DNA of 34,916 bases from Actinomycetes bacterium (GTDB lineage: Bacteria; Actinomycetota; Acidimicrobiia; Acidimicrobiales; Palsa-688), in the NCBI GenBank assembly GCA_021828685.1, contig JAJZDJ010000015.1:1-34916 (forward strand), given 5' to 3'. Every line of letters starts with the position of its first letter. Position 1 is the stretch's first letter. This document shows positions 27,142-34,916 of the stretch, piece by piece. The notes under the pieces were generated by a model. That model was not told the DNA's origin, made no database searches, and saw only the letters and a list, made by a program, of their open reading frames with translations. The position numbers and the translations under genes are program-made.

Positions 27142-28014
27142 CTACTGCTTCCAGGTAATGGGCGTCTCGAACGAGGCGCCCACCCTGCCACCGGACCAGC
27201 GGGTGACGAAAGCGAACCGGTCGGCTCGCACCACCCCGTGGCGCCATTCCACCTTCAGATCGCCCTGGCAGGCAAGACGCTCGACCCCGTAGGCGGGCAC
27301 TCTCGGCCGCAAGCCGAGAAGTTCGCGCTGTAGCGCCGACGGCATGACCGGGGTCACGTGCTCCCACCCGGAGTCAGGCCTGATTGCGCAGCGCGTCTCG
27401 AGCTCGATATACAGCGCCGTGCGGTGAAAGTCGGATTCGAGGATAGGGGCGGCGATGCTCTTGGGGAGCCATGAGCAGTCGAGCACGACGGGACTCGAAT
27501 CGATGAGCCGCAACCTCTCGAGGTACACAAGGGGCTCGTCGGATCGGCATCCCAACGCGGCCGCTGCGACCGGGTCGGTTCGCTCCTCGAGGTAACGCAC
27601 CAAGCTCTCCTGGACGAAACCCTGCTCTTCGGCTGAACGGTACAAGCTGTAGATCGTTCCGAGCGTCTGCTCCAACGACCGCGGGCGCACGAACGTTCCG
27701 CGCCCACGGCTGCGCTCCAGTCTTCCGTCTTGCTGGAGCCTTCGTACGGCCTCGCGGACCGTCTGGCGACTCACGTTGTATCGTCCTGTGAGCTCGACGT
27801 CGCTCGGGAAACGCTCCTCGAACTCCCCGGTGTCAAGTCTGGACTGGAGATCGGCCAGGATCTGCACCCAGAGTGGTTCGCCACTGCGCCTGTTGAGGCG
27901 TGTGGTGGGCTCGACGCTCGGAAGCGAAGTCTCCGGCGAGTTGGTCAGGGCCGTCTCAGCACGCCTCTCAACCATCCGGCTCCGCCCGAGCTGTCGTTTG
28001 AATGCCCCTGGCAA
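27142..28014 (-). CDS. GntR-family transcriptional regulator (UTRA domain)
   Basis: 'PLWVQILADLQSRLDTGEFEERFPSDVELTGRYNVSRQTVREAVRRLQQDGRLERSRGRGTFV' wHTH; UTRA-like C-domain. Confidence 0.95.
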   Translation of the reverse strand: MPGAFKRQLGRSRMVERRAETALTNSPETSLPSVEPTTRLNRRSGEPLWVQILADLQSRLDTGEFEERFPSDVELTGRYNVSRQTVREAVRRLQQDGRLERSRGRGTFVRPRSLEQTLGTIYSLYRSAEEQGFVQESLVRYLEERTDPVAAAALGCRSDEPLVYLERLRLIDSSPVVLDCSWLPKSIAAPILESDFHRTALYIELETRCAIRPDSGWEHVTPVMPSALQRELLGLRPRVPAYGVERLACQGDLKVEWRHGVVRADRFAFVTRWSGGRVGASFETPITWKQ

Positions 28015-28181
28015 CGATCCTCTACCGGCACCGATCCGAGGACCTGCTCCACGTGTTCACCGCATCCTACCCATGTCGGCTTCCCGCAGGATTTGCACGT
28101 CACCGCTCGGCACATGGCATCTCCACAGTCATATTGGAACCTTCCCCTGTGAGCAATTGTTTCATTATATAAGGCGACCCG

Positions 28182-29654
28182 TCATCCACCGTGTTCGACG
28201 CCGGGGAGTCGGGCTGAGTAGATCGAGTACCCGTCCAGCTGTCGTGCTACGGCGGTTGCGAGAACCGTCGCTGCGAGGATCGGGATCATGAGGTCAAGTC
28301 CACTTTGGGTGAGTTCCACGACAAGGACCAGACCCGAGATCGGAGCCTGCATCGCAGAGCCGATCATGGCTGCCGCTCCGATAAGGGCAAACGCGCCGAC
28401 GGGCGACCCAGGCCACATCATCGACCAGAGGATCCCGGTCATGGCACCGAAAACGGCACCGGTGCTAAGGAACGGAGTGAAGAGACCACCAGATGCCCCG
28501 CTGCCGACGCACATGGACGTGACCAGCGGTTTGAGAGCGCTCAACGCGAGCAGCAGCAGCAGCGACCCCTGGCCGAGCAAGGCTCGCTCGGCCATATCTT
28601 TACCGTTGCCGAACAACGCCGGATATGCGATCCCTATCACGCCCAGAATGCCAAATGCGACGAGCGGCCCGATAAGCACCAACCTGCCGGAGAGTCGGTG
28701 GTGGGCGATGTAGCCAACGAGGCGGATATACCCAGACGAGAACAACCCTATGACCGGCCCGGCTACGAGCGCCCAGACCATGATGGTCGCCGAGAAGCGG
28801 AAGTTCGCAACCCCAACGTAGGTCGCGTGCTGTGGCAGGTAGATCCACGCCACAGTGGTGGCGATGCCACTGCAGAGTATCGCCGGCAACACCACCGACA
28901 GAGAGAATGACCCCACCATCAACTCGGCGGTAAAGACGGCCCCCCCGAGCGGAACGTTGTAAACGGCCGCAAGCCCGGCCCCGGCGCCGCAAGCAACGAG
29001 CAGTCGGCGTTGTTCGGTTGATAGCTTCAGCCACTTCGAGGCCACGCTTCCTGCTACGCCGCCCATCAGCTTCGGTGCGGCCTCACGCCCGATCGAGGCA
29101 CCCATCCCGATCACAACCTCGGAGATCAAACCGGTCAATAGGCTGCGCTTCCACGAAAGGCGTCCGTCGCCGGCCCAGATGACTTCGTCCACCTCCGATT
29201 TCTCGCCCTTGGTGTACTTGCGCAGGAAATACCACGCGGGACCCCCGAACGCCCCCGCAGCCAACAGCGATACAACGCGCCTCGTGTATGACGACGCCTC
29301 GACGTGACTTTGGAAATCACCGGGTCCCGAGCCGAACACCAGGTGCTCCATCCCAAATAGGACCACCATCAAAAGGTCCCCTAGAAGCCCCGTCGCGATA
29401 CCGGTCACCACGACTGCAATCGCGAACACCGGAGTCAACAGAGCGTCGTGCGCACCAGTCGTGTTCGGCTGCTCTGTCGCGCCCCTCCCCGTAGGGAGCC
29501 GCTTCAACATGACGGGTTTCGGATAGCGCACCCTCTCCGACGCGGGGTGCGGCTCACCAAGGCCGGTCAGCCGTTCCCAGCGCCGCCTCCACGGAGTCGG
29601 GTCGGACCGCATCCAGCGATGCTTTTCGACGCGTGGGACCTCGGGCAATGACAC
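28182..29654 (-). CDS. ClC-family chloride channel/transporter
   Basis: 'GMGASIGREAAPKLMGG' (GxGREGP variant), 'GAGLAAVYNVPLGGAVFTAEL', 'GSGASGGLFTPFLSTGAVFG'. Confidence 0.95.
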   Translation of the reverse strand: MSLPEVPRVEKHRWMRSDPTPWRRRWERLTGLGEPHPASERVRYPKPVMLKRLPTGRGATEQPNTTGAHDALLTPVFAIAVVVTGIATGLLGDLLMVVLFGMEHLVFGSGPGDFQSHVEASSYTRRVVSLLAAGAFGGPAWYFLRKYTKGEKSEVDEVIWAGDGRLSWKRSLLTGLISEVVIGMGASIGREAAPKLMGGVAGSVASKWLKLSTEQRRLLVACGAGAGLAAVYNVPLGGAVFTAELMVGSFSLSVVLPAILCSGIATTVAWIYLPQHATYVGVANFRFSATIMVWALVAGPVIGLFSSGYIRLVGYIAHHRLSGRLVLIGPLVAFGILGVIGIAYPALFGNGKDMAERALLGQGSLLLLLALSALKPLVTSMCVGSGASGGLFTPFLSTGAVFGAMTGILWSMMWPGSPVGAFALIGAAAMIGSAMQAPISGLVLVVELTQSGLDLMIPILAATVLATAVARQLDGYSIYSARLPGVEHGG

Positions 29655-29807
29655 CTCCTCGACATTCCGCCACCCGGAATGGCGAGCTCCACGCTATCCG
29701 AACGCCGGATTGCCGACCTATGCAAAAGTACGTACAATACGATAGCGTAGCAGAGGCAGCGCTAGCCCGCTGCGTCACGGAAGTCTCGTCATAGGAAAGG
29801 TGGAACC

Positions 29808-31202
29808 ATGCTTATCGAGCAGTTCTACTTGGGGTGCTTGTCTCAGGCCTCATACGTGGTGGCCGATGAGGGATCGCGAAAGGCGATCGTCGTCGACCCG
29901 CGACGCGACATCGCCGAGTACCTCGACTTCGCACAGGAGCGAGGGCTGGACATCGTATGGGTCGTGCTGACCCACGTTCACGCGGACTTCGTTCCAGGCC
30001 ATACTGAGCTTGCTGAAGCTACCGGCGCCCGGATCGCCATGGGCGAGGCGGCCCCGGTTGACTACCCGATCCGCCGTCTGGGCGACGGGGAGAAGCTGTC
30101 ACTCGGCGACGAGCCCGACTCGGTGGTCGTCGAGGTTCTCGCAACCCCCGGGCATACCCCCGAATCCATTACGTTGGCGGTCTACCAACACCGCTCCGAC
30201 GTGGCTCCTCACGCAATCATCACGGGCGACACATTGTTTCTCGGCGATGTGGGCCGCCCGGACTTGCTCGGCGCCGCCGGGCGCAGCCCCGACGAGATGG
30301 CCCGCGAACTTTACCGGTCGCTTCACACGAAGATCCTCCCTCTGCCAGACGGAGTACTCGTGTACCCGGGGCACGGCGCGGGGAGCGCTTGTGGAAAGGC
30401 CCTGTCCAGCGAGACTGTGTCGACGCTTGGAGCGCAAAGGGCCGGCAACTACGCCCTTGCAGCGATGAGTGAGGACGACTTCGTGGCCACGGTTACCGAC
30501 GGCCTTTCAGAACCGCCGGCGTATTTCCGCGACGACGTGACGATCAACCGGGCGGGACACGCGCCGTTCCACCCCGGTGACGAGCTCGCAGAGATAGCCG
30601 TCGACGAAGCGGTACGCCGGGCTGGGGAAGATTGCATCCTCATTGACGTCCGCGACAACCAGGCGTTTGCGAGCGGCCACTTTCAAGGCGCCGTCAACGT
30701 CGCCCTCTCAGGTCGTTTCGCAGAATATGCAGCGGCGGTCACGTTGCCGGGCAGGCAGGTGGTGCTCTTCGGCTCGCGCGACCAAGTTGCCGAGGGACGT
30801 TTGCGCCTCGCGCGGGTAGGGGTCGACAACGTGATAGGCGCCGTCACCGACGTGGAGTCACTCGTGGCTCGCTCTGACCTCGTGAGGACCAGCAGCCGCC
30901 TCGACGCTCAGAGCGCTGGGCGAGCGCTCGAAGACAGCGCCGTACAGGTGGTCGACGTCCGCCAGCATGGCGAGGTCGCAGAGGGGTCGATAGAAGGTTC
31001 GACCAACCTGCCGTTGGTGACGCTTCGCGACCGCATCGATCAACTTGACCGGGACCGTCCGGTGCTTGCGTACTGTGCAGGGGGGTACCGCTCGATCGCA
31101 GCGGCGAGCCTCCTTGAAGCCCTCGGCTTCTCGGACGTGAGTGACCTGTTGGGCGGCTACGGGGCGTGGGAACGTGCCCACCCCGATACGGCGAACGCAT
31201 GA
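29808..31202 (+). CDS. MBL-fold persulfide dioxygenase-like protein with two rhodanese domains
   Basis: 'WVVLTHVHADFVPGH', 'TPGHTPESI', 'GDTLFLGDVGRPDL'; rhodanese 1 'ILIDVRDNQAFASGHFQGAVNV', rhodanese 2 'VVDVRQHGEVAEGSIEGSTNLPL...VLAYCAGGYRS'. Confidence 0.95.
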   Translation: MLIEQFYLGCLSQASYVVADEGSRKAIVVDPRRDIAEYLDFAQERGLDIVWVVLTHVHADFVPGHTELAEATGARIAMGEAAPVDYPIRRLGDGEKLSLGDEPDSVVVEVLATPGHTPESITLAVYQHRSDVAPHAIITGDTLFLGDVGRPDLLGAAGRSPDEMARELYRSLHTKILPLPDGVLVYPGHGAGSACGKALSSETVSTLGAQRAGNYALAAMSEDDFVATVTDGLSEPPAYFRDDVTINRAGHAPFHPGDELAEIAVDEAVRRAGEDCILIDVRDNQAFASGHFQGAVNVALSGRFAEYAAAVTLPGRQVVLFGSRDQVAEGRLRLARVGVDNVIGAVTDVESLVARSDLVRTSSRLDAQSAGRALEDSAVQVVDVRQHGEVAEGSIEGSTNLPLVTLRDRIDQLDRDRPVLAYCAGGYRSIAAASLLEALGFSDVSDLLGGYGAWERAHPDTANA

Positions 31203-32752
31203 CTGTCACAGAACCCGTCCGCTGGATCAAGGTCCTCGACCAGACCCGCTGTATCGGCTGCCACGCGTGCACGACCGCCTGCAAGAGCGAGAACGACGTT
31301 CCCTTGGGCGTGACGCGAACTTATGTCAAGTCGGTCGAGGTCGGCACGTTCCCCAACGTACGGCGCAACTTCCAGGTCACCCGGTGCAACCAATGCTCGG
31401 ACGCTCCCTGCGTTGCGGCGTGCCCGACAGAGGCAATGTACCGCCGAGCGGACGGGATCGTCGACTTCGACAAGTCGATATGCATCGGCTGCAAAGCTTG
31501 CATCGCGGCCTGTCCGTATGACGCCATCTTCATCAACCCGGACGACCACTCGGCGGAGAAATGCAACTTCTGCGCCCACCGCCTGGAGATCGGCCTTGAG
31601 CCGGCATGCGTTTCGGTGTGCCCGACCGAGGCGATCCTGGTCGGTGACCTGAACGACCCGACTTCGAAAGTGGCGAAAGTCGTGCAACGCGACGCTGTCG
31701 CCGTCCGCCGACCAGAGAAGAGAACGCGCCCGGGCGTGTTCTACAAAGGCGCCCACCAGGCGACACTCGACCCGCTCGGCGCGAGACGGCCCACCGGAGG
31801 ACTTTACGCGTGGGCAACACAAGGCGATCCGCGCGACGCCCAGCTGGTAACGGCTGGGCATCCGTCAACGCACAACTCGTCTGCTGCGGCACTCGTATCC
31901 TACGACGTCCCCCATCACGCGCCGTGGGGTTGGCGGGTCAGTCTCTACACGTGGACCAAAGGCGTGGCCTCGGGGGTGCTGGCGATCGCGATCCTTCTCG
32001 GATACCTGGGGGATCTGAGCTTCTCGTCGGCCACGATTCGCTATGCGGCTCCGTCTGTGGCATTGACGTTCCTCGCCTTGACGGGTGTGCTGCTCATATG
32101 GGACCTCAAACATCCGGCTCGCTTCTACTTGATCTTCACCCGCCATCACTGGAAGTCGTGGCTGGTACGAGGGTCGTTCATCATCGGTTTCTACGGGGCC
32201 GCAGCAAGCGCATTTCTCCTCGCCGCAATCCTCGGCGGAGGCGGGGCGATATCTTCTGCCGCAGCCGACAGTGCCGAACGTGTCATCGGAGGCTTCGTCC
32301 TGATCGGTGCCCTCGGCACGGCGTGTTACACAGCCTTCCTCTTCGCCCAGGCGAAGGCACGCGACCTGTGGCAGAGCCCGCTGCTGCCACCGCACCTTGC
32401 TGCGCAGGCCGCGATGGTCGGCGCGGCTTGCCTGATGCCGTTCGCGGCGGGCTTCGGTCCGCATCTTGGACTGCACGCCCTCGAGGTCGTCGTCGCCCTT
32501 GGGTCCGCAGCGCATCTGGCCTTCGTAGCCGGCGAGGTCACGCTAACCCACTCGACCGCCCACGCTGAGCTCGCAGGACACGAAATGACGCACGGCCGTT
32601 TCTCTCGATTCTTCTGGGTCGGATCCGTTCTCGCGGCAGTCGGTATCGCCGCCCCGTGGATCGGTGTCGTATCGGTGCCGTTCACGTTGCTCGGATTGCT
32701 CGCCTACGAGCACTGCTACGTCCAGGCCGGACAATCCGTGCCCCTCGCCTAA
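31199..32752 (+). CDS. Fused 4Fe-4S ferredoxin (DmsB/SoeB-like) + DmsC/NrfD-type membrane anchor
   Basis: N-terminus with four Cys clusters ('CIGCHACTTACKSE', 'CNQCSDAPCVAACPTEAM', 'CIGCKACIAACPYDA', 'CNFCAHRL...CVSVCPTEAI'); C-terminus with ~8 hydrophobic helices. Start ATG 31199 overlaps the upstream stop (ATGA). Confidence 0.9.
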   Translation: MTVTEPVRWIKVLDQTRCIGCHACTTACKSENDVPLGVTRTYVKSVEVGTFPNVRRNFQVTRCNQCSDAPCVAACPTEAMYRRADGIVDFDKSICIGCKACIAACPYDAIFINPDDHSAEKCNFCAHRLEIGLEPACVSVCPTEAILVGDLNDPTSKVAKVVQRDAVAVRRPEKRTRPGVFYKGAHQATLDPLGARRPTGGLYAWATQGDPRDAQLVTAGHPSTHNSSAAALVSYDVPHHAPWGWRVSLYTWTKGVASGVLAIAILLGYLGDLSFSSATIRYAAPSVALTFLALTGVLLIWDLKHPARFYLIFTRHHWKSWLVRGSFIIGFYGAAASAFLLAAILGGGGAISSAAADSAERVIGGFVLIGALGTACYTAFLFAQAKARDLWQSPLLPPHLAAQAAMVGAACLMPFAAGFGPHLGLHALEVVVALGSAAHLAFVAGEVTLTHSTAHAELAGHEMTHGRFSRFFWVGSVLAAVGIAAPWIGVVSVPFTLLGLLAYEHCYVQAGQSVPLA

Positions 32753-32782
32753 AACCTGTCGACCAACAAGAGGCGGTCCTCG

Positions 32783-34916
32783 ATGCCCAAACGCCGTAAA
32801 CCAACTGACACTCCCACACCGGATCTCGCTGCCCTGGGCAAACGGGTGTCCGCTGCGCGCTCCGCTACCGAAGCGAGGGGCGAAACGTTCTATCAAGGGG
32901 CGTCGGGAACCTTGCTTGCCGCCTTCCCGCCCCCGCAGCGTTGGGATGACTGGGTCGAGCTCGACTCGCGGGCGTGGCCCGGGCGGGTGGAGCATCACTC
33001 GATGCTGGTACCAACCACGTGTTTCAACTGCGAGTCTGCGTGCGGCCTGCTCGCCTACGTCGACCGGGACACCGTGTCGGTCAGGAAGTTCGAAGGGAAC
33101 CCTGCCCATCCGGGATCGCGTGGCAAGAACTGCGCCAAGGGACCTTCGACAATCAACCAGGTGACCGATCCCGACCGGATCCTCTACCCGCTTCGTCGGG
33201 CGGGCGAGCGAGGGGAGGGCAAATGGGAGCGTGTCAGCTGGGACGACGCTCTCGACGCAATCGCTGCTCGTATCCGCAACGCGATCATGGAGGACCGCCA
33301 CAACGAGATCATGATCCACCTCGGCCGGCCGGGCGAAGACGGCTTCACCGAGCGCGTGCTCGCTTCGTGGGGTGTCGACGGGCACAACAGCCACACGAAC
33401 GTGTGCTCCAGCGGAGGTCGTACCGGGTTCCAGTTCTGGACGGGCATCGACCGCCCCAGTCCCGACCACGCGAACGCCAAGGTCATTTTTCTCATAAGCT
33501 CTCACTTAGAGACCGGCCACTACTTCAATCCTCACGCCCAACGCATCACAGAAGCACGCCAGCGCGGCGCGAAAGTGATCGTCGTCGACGTAAGGCTCTC
33601 CAATACGGCCACCCATGCCGACTTCTGGCTGTCACCCCGACCCGGTTCGGAAGCTGCAATCAATCTGGCGATAGCCCGCCACATCATCACGACGGGGCGT
33701 GCTAACTGGCAGTTCATTCGCCAGTGGTACAACTGGGAGGAGTACCTCGCAGCGTGCCGGCCGGACGGCCCGCAAGACTTCGAAGCTTTCAAGGACGCCC
33801 TTGGCGAACTCTACGGCCAGTACACCTTCGACTACGCGGCCGGCGAATCGGGTATCGAATCTGCCGTCCTCGCGGAGGTAGCAGAGGTCGTCGCCGAAGC
33901 CGGGACGGCCTTCTCCTGCCATTCGTGGCGTTCGGCGGCGGCCTCCAACCTCGGCGGGTGGCAAGTGAGCCGAACTTTGTTCTTCATCGCTACGCTCCTC
34001 GGGGCCGTTGCGACCCCCGGCGGCACTTTCCCGAACGCATACAACAAGTTCGTGCCGAAACCCATCCACACTCCGCCGCACCCGAAGGTCTGGCAGGAGC
34101 TGTCCTGGCCGGTGGAATACCCCCTCGCCCAAAACGAGTTGAGCTTCCTGCTCCCGCATTTCCTGAAAGAGGGTCGGGGCCGACTCGACACCTATTTCAC
34201 GAGGGTCTACAACCCTGTTTGGACGAACCCCGACGGCATGACGTGGGTGGAGGCTCTGAGCGACCCTGACCTGGTCGGCTGCTATGTGGCTCTGACCCCC
34301 ACCTGGAACGAGTCCGCATACTTCGCGGACTGGGTCCTGCCGATGGGGCACGCCTCCGAACGCCACGACACGCACTCCTACGAACAGTACGACGGCCAGT
34401 GGGTCGGCTTCCGCCAGCCGGTGCTGAGGGCGGCCCGGGAGCGGCTCGGAGAGTCGATCACCGACACCCGCCAGGTCAACCCCGGGGAGGTCTGGGAGGA
34501 GAACGAGTTCTACATCGAGCTGTCGTGGCGGATAGACCCCGACGGTGCCCTCGGCATACGCCAGTACCACGAGTCGAAGTCGAACCCGGGTACCAAACTC
34601 ACCGTCGACGAGTACTACGGGTGGATGTTCGAGAACTCTGTTCCCGGCCTGCCCGAGGCCGCCGCCGAAGAAGGTTTGACGCCGCTCGGCTTCATGCGCC
34701 GTTACGGGGCATTCGAGATTTCGAAAGGACGGGGTCCGGTCTATTCGGAGGAAGTCCCCTCAGAGGAGTTGTCCGACGTGGTGGTTGGCTCCTTCGGTCG
34801 TGTGTACTCCGCGACACCAAAGCCTGCCGACTCCAATATCGTGCCGATGGGAAGTCCGCCGCCTGACGCCTCCGGGCGACGCGCAGCGGGTGTAATGGTT
34901 GACGGGACCATCCGTC
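32783..34916 (+). CDS. Molybdopterin oxidoreductase catalytic subunit (DMSO reductase family), runs off window end
   Basis: Translated directly from ATG 32783: 'TTCFNCESACGLLAYV...NPAHPGSRGKNCAKGPSTINQVTDPDRILYPLRR...WERVSWDDALDAIAARI'; no TAT-like leader. Not in the ORF track because it has no stop in the window. Confidence 0.95.
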   Translation, partial: MPKRRKPTDTPTPDLAALGKRVSAARSATEARGETFYQGASGTLLAAFPPPQRWDDWVELDSRAWPGRVEHHSMLVPTTCFNCESACGLLAYVDRDTVSVRKFEGNPAHPGSRGKNCAKGPSTINQVTDPDRILYPLRRAGERGEGKWERVSWDDALDAIAARIRNAIMEDRHNEIMIHLGRPGEDGFTERVLASWGVDGHNSHTNVCSSGGRTGFQFWTGIDRPSPDHANAKVIFLISSHLETGHYFNPHAQRITEARQRGAKVIVVDVRLSNTATHADFWLSPRPGSEAAINLAIARHIITTGRANWQFIRQWYNWEEYLAACRPDGPQDFEAFKDALGELYGQYTFDYAAGESGIESAVLAEVAEVVAEAGTAFSCHSWRSAAASNLGGWQVSRTLFFIATLLGAVATPGGTFPNAYNKFVPKPIHTPPHPKVWQELSWPVEYPLAQNELSFLLPHFLKEGRGRLDTYFTRVYNPVWTNPDGMTWVEALSDPDLVGCYVALTPTWNESAYFADWVLPMGHASERHDTHSYEQYDGQWVGFRQPVLRAARERLGESITDTRQVNPGEVWEENEFYIELSWRIDPDGALGIRQYHESKSNPGTKLTVDEYYGWMFENSVPGLPEAAAEEGLTPLGFMRRYGAFEISKGRGPVYSEEVPSEELSDVVVGSFGRVYSATPKPADSNIVPMGSPPPDASGRRAAGVMVDGTIR

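Noticed and set aside
32543-33505. 320-aa minus-strand ORF at the molybdoenzyme locus
   Set aside because: Shadow of the FeS/NrfD fusion and molybdopterin gene on the plus strand; no family resemblance.
33632-34570. 312-aa minus-strand ORF
   Set aside because: Antisense to the molybdopterin oxidoreductase reading frame, which has clear family motifs.
1-34916. CRISPR array
   Set aside because: No regularly spaced repeat series was found; the repeats seen are pairs at element ends or a two-copy coding duplication.

Overview
High-GC actinobacterial-type DNA (my impression, from the WhiB, MptB and DICT-MerR genes) in two parts. (1) 1-14817 is an accessory zone stacked against the 3' end of a complete tRNA-Thr(CGT) at 14745-14817 (minus strand). 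Two further copies of the tRNA 3' portion lie at ~4533-4577 and ~8376-8416. They split the zone into three tandem integrative-element segments: A (1-~4533), with a PaeR7I/XhoI-like restriction-modification pair, a vapC remnant and a TacA/TacT-type TA pair; B (~4533-8376), with a DUF433 gene, a MobF/TrwC relaxase fragment, VapBC, a frameshifted excisionase-like HTH and an intact tyrosine integrase; and C (~8376-14745), with a GAF-membrane protein + HAD operon divergent from CYTH + APH-like kinase, a DUF1016 nuclease and two broken integrases. Short tandem arm-like repeats of two kinds (TTGGGACA and CTAGACA) occur at the segment ends in a pattern that fits this reading. (2) 14886-34916 looks like ordinary chromosome: WhiB, MerR-DICT, two DMT transporters, an OmpR-type two-component system, phosphodiester glycosidase-like, YceI, MptB-like mannosyltransferase, alpha/beta hydrolase, methyltransferase, GNAT, GntR, ClC, then a sulfur-oxidation-like cluster (MBL-rhodanese, fused FeS/NrfD-type protein, molybdopterin oxidoreductase running off the end). 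The points most worth following up are the tandem att/arm architecture, the divergent phosphate-chemistry cassette in C, and the internally deleted vapBC copy. All family calls come from reading motifs by eye; no database search was run.
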